Below are positions 33,004 to 42,900 of a stretch of 64,000 bases of DNA, piece by piece. The DNA lies in contig NZ_KI628539.1 in the NCBI RefSeq assembly GCF_000503215.1, forward strand, positions 186,001 to 250,000. Direction: 5' to 3'. This DNA is from Pseudomonas canadensis. GTDB lineage: Bacteria; Pseudomonadota; Gammaproteobacteria; Pseudomonadales; Pseudomonadaceae. The stretch's first letter is position 1. Each line of letters opens with the position of its first letter. The position numbers and the translations under genes were made by a program. The notes under the pieces are model-generated. The model was not told the origin of the DNA and did no database searches. It saw nothing but the letters and a program-made list of their open reading frames with translations.

Positions 33004-34455
33004 TCAGAAGCCGGTAGGGGTGCGAGTGTGCCAGTCGGTGTTCAACTGGTACTGGTGCGCCACATTGAGCAGGCGGCCTTCCTGGAAATACGGGGCGAGC
33101 AGTTGCACGCCGACCGGCAGGCCATCGACGAAACCGGCAGGCATGGACAAGCCCGGCAGGCCCGCGAGGTTGGCGGTGATGGTGTACAGGTCTTCGAGGT
33201 ACGCAGCCACCGGGTCGCCGTTCTTGGCGCCGAGCTTCCAGGCCGGGTTCGGCGTGGTTGGGCCGAGGATCACGTCGACCTGTTCAAAGGCGGCCATGAA
33301 GTCGTTCTTCACCAAGCGACGGATTTTCTGCGCCTTGAGGTAGTAGGCGTCGTAGTAACCGGCCGACAGGGCGTAGGCACCGACCATGATCCGGCGCTGA
33401 ACTTCGGCGCCGAAACCTTCGCCACGGGAGCGTTTGTACAGGTCGGTGAGGTCTTTCGGGTTTTCGCAGCGGTAGCCGAAGCGCACGCCGTCGAAACGCG
33501 ACAGGTTGGAGGAAGCCTCTGCCGGTGCGATCACGTAGTACGCCGGAATCGCGTGCTGGTTGTTCGGCAGGCTGATTTCCTTGATCACCGCGCCGAGGCC
33601 TTCCAGCGTCTTGACGCTGTTGTGCACCAACTCGGCAATGCGCGGGTCGAGGCCGGCGCTGAAGTATTCCTTCGGCACGCCGATGCGCAGGCCCTTGAGC
33701 GAGGTGTTCAGGCTGGCGCTGTAGTCCGGCACGGGCTCGTCGATGCTGGTGGAGTCCTGTTTGTCGAAGCCTGCCATGCCTTGTAACAAAATTGCGCAGT
33801 CCTCAGCGGTGCGCGCCAGAGGGCCGCCCTGATCGAGACTGGAGGCGTAAGCGATCATGCCCCAACGGGAAACGCGACCGTAGGTCGGCTTCAGGCCGGT
33901 GAGGTTGGTGAAGGCCGCAGGCTGGCGGATCGAGCCGCCGGTATCGGTGGCTGTAGCGGCAGGCAGGAAGCGTGCGGCAACTGCGGCGGCCGAACCGCCA
34001 GACGAACCGCCGGGCACGTGCTCCAGGTTCCACGGGTTTTTCACCGCGCCGTAGTAGCTCGACTCGTTGGCCGACCCCATGGCGAATTCGTCCATGTTGG
34101 TCTTGCCCAGGGTCACGGCCCCGGCGGCAGCCAGCTTGGACACCACGGTGGCGTCATAGGGTGCTTTGAAGTTGTCGAGCATCTTCGAGCCGCAACTGGT
34201 GCGAATGCCCTGGGTGCAGAACAGGTCCTTGTGGGCGATTGGAGCGCCCAGCAGTGCGCCATTTTCACCGTTGGCGCGACGTGCGTCGGCGGCCTTGGCC
34301 TGGCTCAGGGCCAGCTCTTCGGTGAGGCTGATGAAGCTGTTGACCTTTGGATCGTGCTCGGCGATGCGCGCCAGCAGGGTCTTGGTCAGCTCTTCGGAAG
34401 AAAACTTTTTGTCGGCGAGACCGCGAGCGATCTCGGCCAGAGTCATGTGATGCAT
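33004..34455 (-). CDS. gatA: Aspartyl/glutamyl-tRNA(Asn/Gln) amidotransferase subunit A
   Basis: 483 aa amidase-signature enzyme. The Ser-cisSer-Lys triad lies in PIAHKDLFCTQGI (Lys, about 76) and VPGGSSGGSAAAVAARF (Ser, about 149-160, cis-Ser and nucleophile in TDTGGSIRQPAAF). It hydrolyses glutamine and channels ammonia to GatB. Starts at 34455 (MHHMTLAEIARGL); an internal ATG three codons on is an alternative. Follows gatC by 16 nt. Confidence 0.97.
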   Translation of the reverse strand: MHHMTLAEIARGLADKKFSSEELTKTLLARIAEHDPKVNSFISLTEELALSQAKAADARRANGENGALLGAPIAHKDLFCTQGIRTSCGSKMLDNFKAPYDATVVSKLAAAGAVTLGKTNMDEFAMGSANESSYYGAVKNPWNLEHVPGGSSGGSAAAVAARFLPAATATDTGGSIRQPAAFTNLTGLKPTYGRVSRWGMIAYASSLDQGGPLARTAEDCAILLQGMAGFDKQDSTSIDEPVPDYSASLNTSLKGLRIGVPKEYFSAGLDPRIAELVHNSVKTLEGLGAVIKEISLPNNQHAIPAYYVIAPAEASSNLSRFDGVRFGYRCENPKDLTDLYKRSRGEGFGAEVQRRIMVGAYALSAGYYDAYYLKAQKIRRLVKNDFMAAFEQVDVILGPTTPNPAWKLGAKNGDPVAAYLEDLYTITANLAGLPGLSMPAGFVDGLPVGVQLLAPYFQEGRLLNVAHQYQLNTDWHTRTPTGF

Positions 34456-34471
34456 TGCAGGCTCTTTCCCT

Positions 34472-34759
34472 TTAGTCGATGACTTTCGGAACCAGGTACA
34501 GGCCGTTTTCGACCGCTGGTGCGATGGACTGGTAGGCCTCGCGATTATTACTCTCGGTCACGACGTCTGCGCGCAGGCGCTGGCTGGCTTCCAGCGGGTG
34601 AGCCAGGGGCTCGATACCGTCGGTATTCACGGCCTGCATTTGGTCGACCAGCCCGAGAATGCTGTTCAGGGCTGCGGTGGTCTGTGGAAGATCGGCATCA
34701 TTGAGGCCAAGCGAGGCCAGGTGCGCGATTTTTTCCACGTCGGAGCGTTCAAGCGTCAT
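34472..34759 (-). CDS. gatC: Aspartyl/glutamyl-tRNA(Asn/Gln) amidotransferase subunit C
   Basis: 95 aa, the usual size. Family start MTLERSDVEKIAHLASLGLN and tail NGLYLVPKVID are both recognisable. It wraps around GatA and stabilises the GatCAB complex, which corrects misacylated Asn/Gln-tRNA. First gene of the operon; GGAG lies before ATG 34759. It diverges from mreB across a 210-nt region that must hold both promoters, though I could not define them with confidence. Confidence 0.95.
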   Translation of the reverse strand: MTLERSDVEKIAHLASLGLNDADLPQTTAALNSILGLVDQMQAVNTDGIEPLAHPLEASQRLRADVVTESNNREAYQSIAPAVENGLYLVPKVID

Positions 34760-34969
34760 GGGAATCTCCAGTGGAAAACAGAACGGAGGCTGTCCGTGTG
34801 TTAGATTGTCGGAACACTACCGCATTTCTACGGTCTTACGGCCGCGATTGTGGGGTTAGGTGCACAGAAAGTCGGCCAATTTAGCACATTGGCGCCTTGC
34901 CCAAAATCCCTGTCGTTGTTAGAGTTTGCCGCACTTTTTTACCCACGCGTTGCCTAGGGTCCCTTTCCC

Positions 34970-36007
34970 ATGTTCAAGAAACTGCGTGGCATGTTTTCCA
35001 GCGATCTTTCCATTGACCTGGGCACTGCCAACACCCTTATTTACGTGCGCGAGCGCGGTATCGTCCTGAATGAGCCATCGGTTGTGGCTATTCGGACGCA
35101 CGGTAACCAGAAAAGTGTCGTTGCCGTCGGCACCGAGGCCAAGCGCATGCTTGGCCGTACACCCGGCAATATTGCCGCCATTCGTCCGATGAAAGATGGC
35201 GTGATCGCCGACTTCAGCGTCTGCGAGAAGATGCTGCAGTACTTCATCAACAAAGTTCACGAAAACAGTTTCCTGCAGCCCAGCCCTCGTGTGCTGATCT
35301 GCGTTCCGTGCAAATCCACCCAGGTTGAGCGTCGTGCCATCCGTGAATCGGCCCTTGGCGCCGGTGCCCGTGAAGTGTTCCTGATCGAAGAGCCAATGGC
35401 TGCTGCGATCGGTGCCGGACTGCCGGTTGAAGAAGCACGCGGCTCGATGGTGGTGGATATCGGTGGTGGTACCACTGAAATCGCCCTGATCTCCCTGAAC
35501 GGTGTGGTGTATGCCGAATCCGTACGCGTCGGCGGCGACCGCTTCGACGAAGCGATCATCACGTATGTACGTCGTAACTATGGCAGCCTGATCGGTGAGT
35601 CCACCGCTGAGCGCATCAAGCAGGAAATCGGCACCGCCTACCCAGGCGGCGAAGTGCGCGAAGTCGATGTGCGCGGTCGCAACCTGGCCGAAGGCGTTCC
35701 ACGTGCTTTCACCCTGAACTCCAATGAAGTGCTGGAAGCTCTGCAAGAGTCCCTGGCCACCATCGTTCAGGCGGTGAAAAGCGCGCTGGAGCAATCGCCG
35801 CCGGAACTGGCTTCCGACATCGCCGAGCGTGGCCTGGTGCTGACCGGCGGTGGCGCCTTGCTGCGTGACCTCGACAAGCTGCTGGCCCAAGAGACTGGCC
35901 TGCCGGTGATCGTCGCCGAAGACCCGCTGACCTGCGTTGCCCGTGGCGGTGGTCGTGCACTGGAAATGATGGATAAACACACCATGGACCTGCTCTCCAG
36001 CGAATAA
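34970..36007 (+). CDS. mreB: Rod shape-determining protein MreB
   Basis: 345 aa bacterial actin. Nucleotide-binding motifs: DLGTANTLIYVRERG (phosphate 1, about 15-29), MVVDIGGGTTEIALISL (phosphate 2, about 161-177) and LTGGGALLRDLDKL (adenosine). The N-terminal MFKKLRGMFSSDLSI forms the membrane-binding amphipathic start. It polymerises under the inner membrane and guides the elongasome with MreC, MreD and RodA. A hairpin lies between it and mreC. Confidence 0.98.
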   Translation: MFKKLRGMFSSDLSIDLGTANTLIYVRERGIVLNEPSVVAIRTHGNQKSVVAVGTEAKRMLGRTPGNIAAIRPMKDGVIADFSVCEKMLQYFINKVHENSFLQPSPRVLICVPCKSTQVERRAIRESALGAGAREVFLIEEPMAAAIGAGLPVEEARGSMVVDIGGGTTEIALISLNGVVYAESVRVGGDRFDEAIITYVRRNYGSLIGESTAERIKQEIGTAYPGGEVREVDVRGRNLAEGVPRAFTLNSNEVLEALQESLATIVQAVKSALEQSPPELASDIAERGLVLTGGGALLRDLDKLLAQETGLPVIVAEDPLTCVARGGGRALEMMDKHTMDLLSSE

Positions 36008-36037
36008 GTCATTGCTGGTTAGCCCATGTTTCGCCCG

Positions 36038-36063
36038 CAGGCAGCACTTTGCAGTGCTGCCTG
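36038..36063 (+). terminator. Hairpin between mreB and mreC
   Basis: CAGGCAGCAC (36038-36047) pairs with GTGCTGCCTG (36054-36063) around TTTGCA; the following TTGGCGTTTATCTTCTT is only moderately T-rich. Probably a partial terminator or an mRNA end that lets mreB be expressed above mreC and mreD. Confidence 0.55.
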
Positions 36064-36110
36064 TTGGCGTTTATCTTCTTCAATCTGCATCCAGGCCGGT
36101 TAGATGCCGT

Positions 36111-36152
36111 ATGAATAAAGAGAACATTTGCCTGGGAGGAGCGGCTTATTAA
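36111..36152 (+). CDS. 13-codon leader frame overlapping mreC start
   Basis: ATG 36111 encodes MNKENICLGGAAY and stops at TAA 36150-36152. Its stop shares one base with the ATT (36148-36150) at which mreC appears to begin, and the mreC ribosome-binding site lies inside it. No strong ribosome-binding site precedes it. It may couple translation to mreC, or be chance. Confidence 0.3.
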   Translation: MNKENICLGGAAY

Positions 36153-37248
36153 ACCGCTTTTCGCCAAAGGCCCCTCATTGGGCGTGCGCCTGTTGGTGCT
36201 GGTCGTGCTTTCGGTCGCGCTGATGGTGGTCGATGCCCGCTTTGCACTGCTCAAGCCCGTGCGCAGCCAAATGTCGCTGGTGTTGATGCAGACTTACTGG
36301 ATCACCGACCTGCCGCAACGTCTGTACCAGGGCGTGGCCAGCCAATTTGGCAGCCGCACCGAACTGGTCGCCGAAAACGAAAAACTCAAGACCGAAAACC
36401 TGCTGTTGCAGGGGCGCATGCAAAAGCTCGCGGCCCTCACCGAGCAGAACGTTCGGCTGCGCGAGTTGCTCAATTCTTCCGCGCTGGTCAACGAAAAGGT
36501 CGAAGTGGCCGAGCTGATCGGCATGGACCCCAACCCCTTCACCCATCGCATCATCATCAACAAGGGTGAGCGCGACGGTGTGGTCTTGGGCCAGCCGGTG
36601 CTCGACGCCCGTGGCCTGATGGGCCAGGTGGTTGAGCTGATGCCCTACACCTCGCGGGTCTTGTTGCTGACGGACACCACCCACAGCATTCCGGTGCAGG
36701 TGAACCGCAACGGCTTGCGGGCGATTGCCAGCGGCACTGGTAACCCGGAACGCCTGGAGTTGCGCCACGTGGCGGACACCGCTGACATCAAGGAAGGCGA
36801 CCTGCTGGTCAGCTCTGGCCTGGGTCAGCGTTTCCCGGCGGGTTACCCGGTGGCGACGGTGAAGGAAGTGATCCACGATTCCGGCCAGCCGTTCGCCATT
36901 GTGCGTGCGGTGCCGACTGCCGCCCTGAACCGCAGCCGGTACTTGCTGCTGGTGTTCAGCGACAACCGTACGCCGGAAGAGCGCGCCAACGACGCCGCTC
37001 AGGCCCAGGAAGCGGAAGACAAGCAAAACGGTACAGCGCCGATCGTTCCGGCGACTGTGCCCAAGCCGGCATTCGTAGGACCACCGGCACCGACGGCGGC
37101 TCCGGCAGCGTCTGTGGCCACTCCGGTCAAGCCGGCCGCTCACAACACGCGTCCCGTCAAGCCAACCGTGACTAAACCACCGGCCGCGACCCCGGCTGCC
37201 AAGCCTCCGGCGACTGTCCCGGCAACGACGCGGCAGAGGGAGGAATAA
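36148..37248 (+). CDS. mreC: Rod shape-determining protein MreC, probable AUU start
   Basis: Short N-terminal cytoplasmic stretch, one membrane helix (about 12-32, VRLLVLVVLSVALMVV), a coiled coil (about 70-105, LVAENEKLKTENLLLQGRMQ), the MreC beta domain (about 115-270) and a long Pro/Ala tail usual in pseudomonads. The first ATG/GTG/TTG in frame is TTG 36178, which has no ribosome-binding site and loses the conserved start. From ATT 36148 the protein begins xKPLFAKGPSLGVRL, aligning with MKPIFSRGPSLQIRL of E. coli MreC, and GGGAGGAG lies 6 nt upstream. I therefore place the start at AUU (366 aa). MreC bridges MreB to cell-wall synthases. The stop overlaps mreD (TAATG). Confidence 0.9.
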   Translation: MKPLFAKGPSLGVRLLVLVVLSVALMVVDARFALLKPVRSQMSLVLMQTYWITDLPQRLYQGVASQFGSRTELVAENEKLKTENLLLQGRMQKLAALTEQNVRLRELLNSSALVNEKVEVAELIGMDPNPFTHRIIINKGERDGVVLGQPVLDARGLMGQVVELMPYTSRVLLLTDTTHSIPVQVNRNGLRAIASGTGNPERLELRHVADTADIKEGDLLVSSGLGQRFPAGYPVATVKEVIHDSGQPFAIVRAVPTAALNRSRYLLLVFSDNRTPEERANDAAQAQEAEDKQNGTAPIVPATVPKPAFVGPPAPTAAPAASVATPVKPAAHNTRPVKPTVTKPPAATPAAKPPATVPATTRQREE

Positions 37249-37736
37249 TGGCCAGTACTCATTCGCGCAACGGCTGGATCGTCTGGCTGACCTTTGCTAT
37301 CGGTATGCTGCTGAGCGTTTCGCCCTTGCCGCAGTTCATGGAAATTCTGCGCCCGCTTTGGCTGGCGCTGTTGCTGGCCTTCTGGTCGCTGAACCTGCCG
37401 CATAAAGTCGGCATGGTCACGGCGATGTTCCTGGGCTTGGCGGAGGATGTGCTCTATGGCACCTTGCTGGGTCAGAATGCGTTGATCCTGACCCTGATCA
37501 CTTTCCTGGTGCTGTCGTTGCAGCAGCGCCTGCGGATGTTCCCCATGTGGCAGCAGTGCTTGGTGATCCTGGTGATCTTCGGCCTGGCACAGCTGGTTCA
37601 GCTGTGGCTGAGCGCCTTGACCGGTAACCGTCAGCCAACCCTGGCGCTGGTGCTACCGGCCCTGGTCAGTGCCTTGCTGTGGCCATGGATCAGCTTCGGT
37701 CTGCGTGGGTTGCGTCGTCGCTATAAAATCAATTGA
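37248..37736 (+). CDS. mreD: Rod shape-determining protein MreD
   Basis: 162 aa, five to six membrane helices, little outside them. Family features include the N-terminal NGWIVWLTFAIGMLLSVSPL, GLAEDVLYGTLLGQNAL and the basic end LRGLRRRYKIN. An inner-membrane part of the elongasome; it contacts MreC. The ATG shares its A with the mreC stop, indicating coupled translation. Confidence 0.95.
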   Translation: MASTHSRNGWIVWLTFAIGMLLSVSPLPQFMEILRPLWLALLLAFWSLNLPHKVGMVTAMFLGLAEDVLYGTLLGQNALILTLITFLVLSLQQRLRMFPMWQQCLVILVIFGLAQLVQLWLSALTGNRQPTLALVLPALVSALLWPWISFGLRGLRRRYKIN

Positions 37737-37786
37737 ATGGATTGCGAGGCTCTGCCTGGTTATCGAACCCTACAGGGAGAGTCTGC

Positions 37787-38383
37787 ATGAATTCGCTTTA
37801 CCTGGCCTCGGGCTCCCCGAGGCGGCGTGAATTGCTGACGCAGATCGGTGTGCCTTACACCGTGGTCAGCGCGGCTATTGATGAAACCCCTCTTACAAAT
37901 GAATCCGCCGTTTCCTACGTCGAGCGCCTTGCGCGCGGCAAGGCAGCGGCGGGTTTCGCTGCGCTCGAGAATAGCTCCGGTGCCTGTGTGCTGGGTGCCG
38001 ATACCGCCGTGATCGTCGATGGCAAAATCCTCGGCAAGCCCGTGGATCAGGCCGATGCCCTGGCAATGTTGATGGCGCTGGCGGGGCGTGAGCATGAAGT
38101 GCTGACCGCCATTGCCCTCACCGACGGCCAACGCTGTGAGACTGTTTGTGTAAGCAGTCGTGTACGGTTTCGCGGGATTTCCGTCGAGGAAGCGACCACC
38201 TACTGGCACAGCGGCGAACCCCAAGACAAGGCGGGCGGCTATGCTATCCAAGGGTTGGGCTCGGTCTTTGTCGCCGGGCTCAATGGCAGTTATTCCGCCG
38301 TGGTAGGCCTGCCGGTGTGCGAAACCGCGCAACTGCTCGGCCAATTCGGCATACCCTGTTGGCAAAACCTTACCGCGCGCTGA
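37787..38383 (+). CDS. maf: Maf-type nucleoside triphosphate pyrophosphatase (YhdE-like)
   Basis: 198 aa. Family marks: LYLASGSPRRRELLTQIGVP, ESAVSYVERLARGKA, GADTAVIVDGKILGKP and KAGGYAIQGLGSVFVAGLNG. YhdE-type Maf enzymes hydrolyse dTTP/UTP and modified pyrimidine nucleotides, with an additional link to septum control. Start ATG 37787 has AGGGAGAG upstream; the longer frame from 37733 lacks family sequence. Lies between mreD and rng, the conserved order. Confidence 0.94.
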   Translation: MNSLYLASGSPRRRELLTQIGVPYTVVSAAIDETPLTNESAVSYVERLARGKAAAGFAALENSSGACVLGADTAVIVDGKILGKPVDQADALAMLMALAGREHEVLTAIALTDGQRCETVCVSSRVRFRGISVEEATTYWHSGEPQDKAGGYAIQGLGSVFVAGLNGSYSAVVGLPVCETAQLLGQFGIPCWQNLTAR

Positions 38384-38453
38384 ACGCCGTATTCCAGCGC
38401 CCAGCCTTAAGCGATCGGTCACTATTGTGAAAACGCCTGAACGAGACCCAGCC

Positions 38454-39911
38454 ATGAGTGAAGAGATTCTGATCAATATCACGCCGATGGAATCGCGCGT
38501 GGCGGTGGTAGAGAACGGTGTTCTGCAAGAAGTGCACGTTGAGCGCACCCAGAAGCGCGGGATCGTCGGCAATATCTACAAAGGCAAGGTGGTGCGGGTT
38601 TTGCCGGGGATGCAGGCGGCATTCGTCGACATCGGCCTGGACCGTGCCGCGTTTATCCATGCTTCGGAAATTTCCCTGCGCGAAGGGCCAGCGGTAGAAA
38701 GCATCAGTGCCCTGGTGCACGAAGGGCAGAGCCTGGTGGTGCAAGTCACCAAGGACCCCATCGGCTCCAAAGGCGCGCGCCTGACCACTCAATTATCGAT
38801 TCCGTCGCGTTACCTGGTGTACATGCCGCGCACCGCCCATGTCGGCATTTCCCTGAAGATCGAAGACGAAGCCGAGCGCGAGCGCCTGAAAAAGGTGGTC
38901 AGCGACTGCGTGGCGGCCGAAGGCATCAAGGAAGCGGGCGGCTTCATCCTGCGCACCGCCGCCGAAGGCGCCGGCGCCGATGAGATCCTTATGGACATCC
39001 GCTACCTGCGGCGCCTGTGGGACCAGATCGGTGCCCAGATCAAAACCATCGGCGCGCCCAGCGTGATCTACGAAGACCTCGGCCTGGCCCTGCGTACGCT
39101 GCGCGACCTGGTCAGTCCGAAGATTGAGAAAATTCGCATCGACTCGCGGGAAACATTCCAACGCACCACGCAATTTGTTGCCGAGCTGATGCCTGAAATT
39201 GCCGACCGCCTGGAACACTATCCTGGCGAGCGGCCGATCTTCGACCTGTATGGCGTTGAAGACGAAATCCAGAAAGCCTTGGAACGCAAGGTGCCGCTCA
39301 AGTCCGGTGGCTACCTGGTGGTGGACCCGGCGGAAGCCATGACCACCATCGATGTCAACACCGGCGCGTTCGTGGGCCATCGCAACCTCGAAGAAACCAT
39401 CTTCAAGACCAACCTCGAAGCGGCCACCGCGATCGCGCGCCAACTGCGCCTGCGTAACCTGGGCGGCATCATCATCATCGACTTCATCGACATGGAAGAT
39501 GAAGAACACCAGCGCCAGGTGCTGCGTACCCTGGAGAAACAGCTGGAACGCGATCACGCCAAGACCAACATCATCGGCATCACCGAGCTGGGCCTGGTGC
39601 AAATGACGCGCAAGCGCACCCGCGAAAGCCTGGAGCAAGTGCTGTGCGAGCCGTGCAGCAGTTGCCAGGGCCGCGGTAAATTGAAGACCCCGGAAACCGT
39701 TTGCTACGAGATTTTCCGCGAAATCCTGCGAGAAGCGCGAGCCTACCAGGCCGAAGGTTACAGAGTGCTCGCCAACCAGAAAGTGGTCGATCGGCTGCTG
39801 GACGAAGAATCCGGTAACGTTGCCGAGCTGGAGGGGTTTATCGGGCGCACGATACGCTTCCAGGTCGAAACCATGTATTCCCAGGAACAATACGACGTGG
39901 TGCTGCTCTGA
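38454..39911 (+). CDS. rng: Ribonuclease G
   Basis: 485 aa RNase E/G family. The N-terminal S1 domain holds RGIVGNIYKGKVVRVLPGMQ and AAFVDIGLDRAAF (about 38-70); the DNase I-like catalytic part carries TIDVNTGAFVG and GGIIIIDFIDM (magnesium Asp residues); the Zn-link is CEPCSSCQGRG (about 400). It lacks the long RNase E tail. It trims 16S rRNA 5' ends and decays some mRNAs. Start ATG 38454 gives MSEEILINITP, the family start; GTG 38427 adds nine unconserved residues. Confidence 0.95.
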   Translation: MSEEILINITPMESRVAVVENGVLQEVHVERTQKRGIVGNIYKGKVVRVLPGMQAAFVDIGLDRAAFIHASEISLREGPAVESISALVHEGQSLVVQVTKDPIGSKGARLTTQLSIPSRYLVYMPRTAHVGISLKIEDEAERERLKKVVSDCVAAEGIKEAGGFILRTAAEGAGADEILMDIRYLRRLWDQIGAQIKTIGAPSVIYEDLGLALRTLRDLVSPKIEKIRIDSRETFQRTTQFVAELMPEIADRLEHYPGERPIFDLYGVEDEIQKALERKVPLKSGGYLVVDPAEAMTTIDVNTGAFVGHRNLEETIFKTNLEAATAIARQLRLRNLGGIIIIDFIDMEDEEHQRQVLRTLEKQLERDHAKTNIIGITELGLVQMTRKRTRESLEQVLCEPCSSCQGRGKLKTPETVCYEIFREILREARAYQAEGYRVLANQKVVDRLLDEESGNVAELEGFIGRTIRFQVETMYSQEQYDVVLL

Positions 39912-39987
39912 TCCCCAATCGTTTTCCTTTTATGGGACGAGCAGGCCTTGATCTGCCGTCCGACTACCGCCTTGAGGGTCGCCTGAC

Positions 39988-42900
39988 ATGGAGCGTCTGA
40001 TACGCTTTTTTGCCGCTTTGACCCGTTGGGGCCTGGGCCTCTGTGCCTTGCTGCTGGTGCTGGCGGCGGTGTATGTGAGCCTGGGTCGTGAGTTGACGCC
40101 GCTGGTGGCCGAGTACCGTGCAGAAGTCGAGGCCAAGGCCCAGGCTGCTGTGGACATGCCCCTGCATATCGGCAGCCTGGAAGGCCGCTGGAGCGGCTTC
40201 GCGCCGGTATTGCTGGCCCATGATGTGATGGTGGGCGAGGGCAGCAGTGCCCTTCGCCTGGACCAGGTCGAAGTGGTGCCGGATATGTGGGCCAGCCTGA
40301 TGGCCCGAGAAGTGCGCATTGCGCACCTGCAAGTCAGTGGCTTGCAGCTTAGCGTCAAGGAAGACAAGGACGGCAAATGGGCCTTGCAGGGCTTGCCAGT
40401 GCAGAACGACCAGCCCGTGGACCCTGAGCAGTTGCTCAAGAACATGCAAAAGGTCAAGCGCGTGTCGTTGCTGGACAGCCAGGTGACCTTGCAGCCGTTT
40501 GACCAAGCGCCGGTGACCCTGACGTATGTCGGCCTGAGCCTGCACACCGGCATCACGCGCCAACGCCTGGATGCACGCTTGACGCTGCCCGACGGCCAAC
40601 CCTTGGCGGTGAGCCTGCGCACGCGTATCCGCGCCAGTCAGTGGAAGGACGGCGAAGTCCAGGCGTACGTGAGCCTGCCGCAAAGCGACTGGGCCAAGTG
40701 GATCCCGGCCAAGCTGACCCAGCAATGGAAGCTCACCCAATTCAAAGCTGGCGGTGAACTCTGGCTGACTTGGGCCAAAGGCACCGTGCAAAGCGCGGTG
40801 GTGCGCCTCAACTCGCCGCAGGTAAAAGGCAGCTACGCCGACCGCAAACCTGTGCATATCGAGAACCTGGCCCTCACCGCCTACCTGCAACGCAGCGATA
40901 GCGGTCTCAAGGTGCTGTTCGACTCGCTGGCGATGAATCTGGGGGAAACCCGCTGGGAATCGCGCCTGCAACTTCAGCAAACCCTGGCCACCGACAAGGA
41001 TCAGGAGGTCTGGAAGCTCCAGGCCGACCGCCTGGACCTCACGCCGATCACGCCGCTGCTCAATGCCTTGGCGCCGCTGCCGGAGGGTTTCGCCAAGACC
41101 ATTCAGCACCTCAAGGCCACGGGCCTGCTGCGTAATGTGCTGGTGGATTTCCGTCCTCAAGATACGACGGATCAAAAAGTCAGCTTCGCCGCCAACCTCG
41201 AACGCATCGGTTTTGATGCCTACTTTGGCGCACCGGCCGCGCGGAACGTGTCCGGCAGTATCAGCGGTGACCTGGGCCATGGCGAGTTGCGCATGGACAG
41301 CAAAGACTTTTCCCTGCACCTCGATCCGATCTTTGCCAAGCCGTGGCAGTACATCCAGGCCAATGCTCGCCTGACGTGGAAGCTCGACAAGGAAGGCTTC
41401 ACCCTGATCGCCCCGTACATCAAGGTGCTGGGTGAAGAGGGCAATGTCGCCGCTGATTTCCTGATTCGCCTGCATTTCGACCACAGCCAGGAAGACTATA
41501 TGGACCTGCGGGTCGGCATGGTCGATGGCGATGGGCGCTTCACCCCCAAATACCTGCCGGCGGTGTTGAGCCCGGCGTTGGATGAGTGGCTGCGTACGGC
41601 GATTCTCAAGGGCGCGGTGGACCAGGGCTTTTTCCAGTATCAGGGTTCGCTGAACCACGACGCGCTGCCGGCCTCACGCAACATCAGCCTGTTCTTCAAG
41701 GTGCATGATGCCGAACTCGCGTTCCAGCCGGGCTGGCCGCATGTGAGCAAGGTCAATGGCGAAGTGTTTGTCGAGGAAAGCGGCGTACGCATCCTGGCCA
41801 GCAAGGGCCAGTTGCTCGACACCAAGGTCAAGGACGTCTACGTCAATATCCCCCACGCGCCGGCGGGCAAGGACAGTCATCTGTTGCTGACCGGCGGGTT
41901 TGCCGGTGGTTTGGGCGACGGTTTGAAAATCCTCCAGGAAGCGCCGATCGGCACCGCATCGACCTTTGCCGGGTGGAAGGGTGAGGGCGACCTGCAAGGC
42001 AGCCTTGACCTGGATGTACCGTTGGCGAAAGGCACCGAGCCGAAGATTGTGGTGGACTTCAAGACGGACAAGGCACGGCTGCAATTGGCCGAACCGACCC
42101 TGGACCTGACCCAGCTCAAGGGCGATTTCCGCTTCGACAGCGCCAAAGGCCTCAGTGGCCAGAACATCACGGCCCAGGCGTTTGACCGGCCGATCACGGC
42201 GCAGATCGTTGCCGATGGCAAGCCGGGCAATATCAGTACGCGTGTGTCTGCCAAGGGCCAGGTGACGGTCAAGCGGCTGACGGACTGGTTGAAAGTCAGC
42301 CAACCTTTGCCGGTGTCCGGCGATATTCCCTACCAGTTGCAACTGACCCTGGACGGTGCCGATAGCCAACTGATGGTCAGCTCCAACCTGAAGGGCGTTG
42401 CCGTGGACCTGCCGGCACCGTTCGGCATGCCCGCCAGCCAGGGGCGTGACAGTGTGTTCCGCATGACCTTGCAGGGGGCCGAGCGGCGTTATTGGTTCGA
42501 CTACGGTGAGCTGGCCAACTTCACCTTCGCTGCGCCGCCGGACAAATTCAATGAGGGGCGCGGTGAGCTATTCCTCGGGGATGGCGATGCTGTGTTGCCA
42601 GGGGCCAAGGGCTTGCGCATACGTGGCGTGCTGTCTGAACTCGATATTGACCCGTGGAAGAAACTGGTTGACCGCTACGCGGGCAACGATCCGGGCGGCA
42701 GCGCCAAGCAGTTGCTCAGCGGCGCTGACTTCAAGGTGGGTAAGCTGTCCGGTTTTGGCACCCAGTTTGATCAGGTCAATCTACAGCTGGACCGCAAGCC
42801 TGCGGCGTGGGGCCTGCAATTCGACAGTCAGCAGGCCAAGGGCACCGTCAACCTGCCGGACGCCAAGGGCGCACCGATTGCGGTCAACCTTCAATATGTG

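Noticed and set aside
39964..41658. 564-codon minus-strand frame over yhdP
   Set aside because: Shadow frame; the plus-strand product is a recognised family over its whole length.
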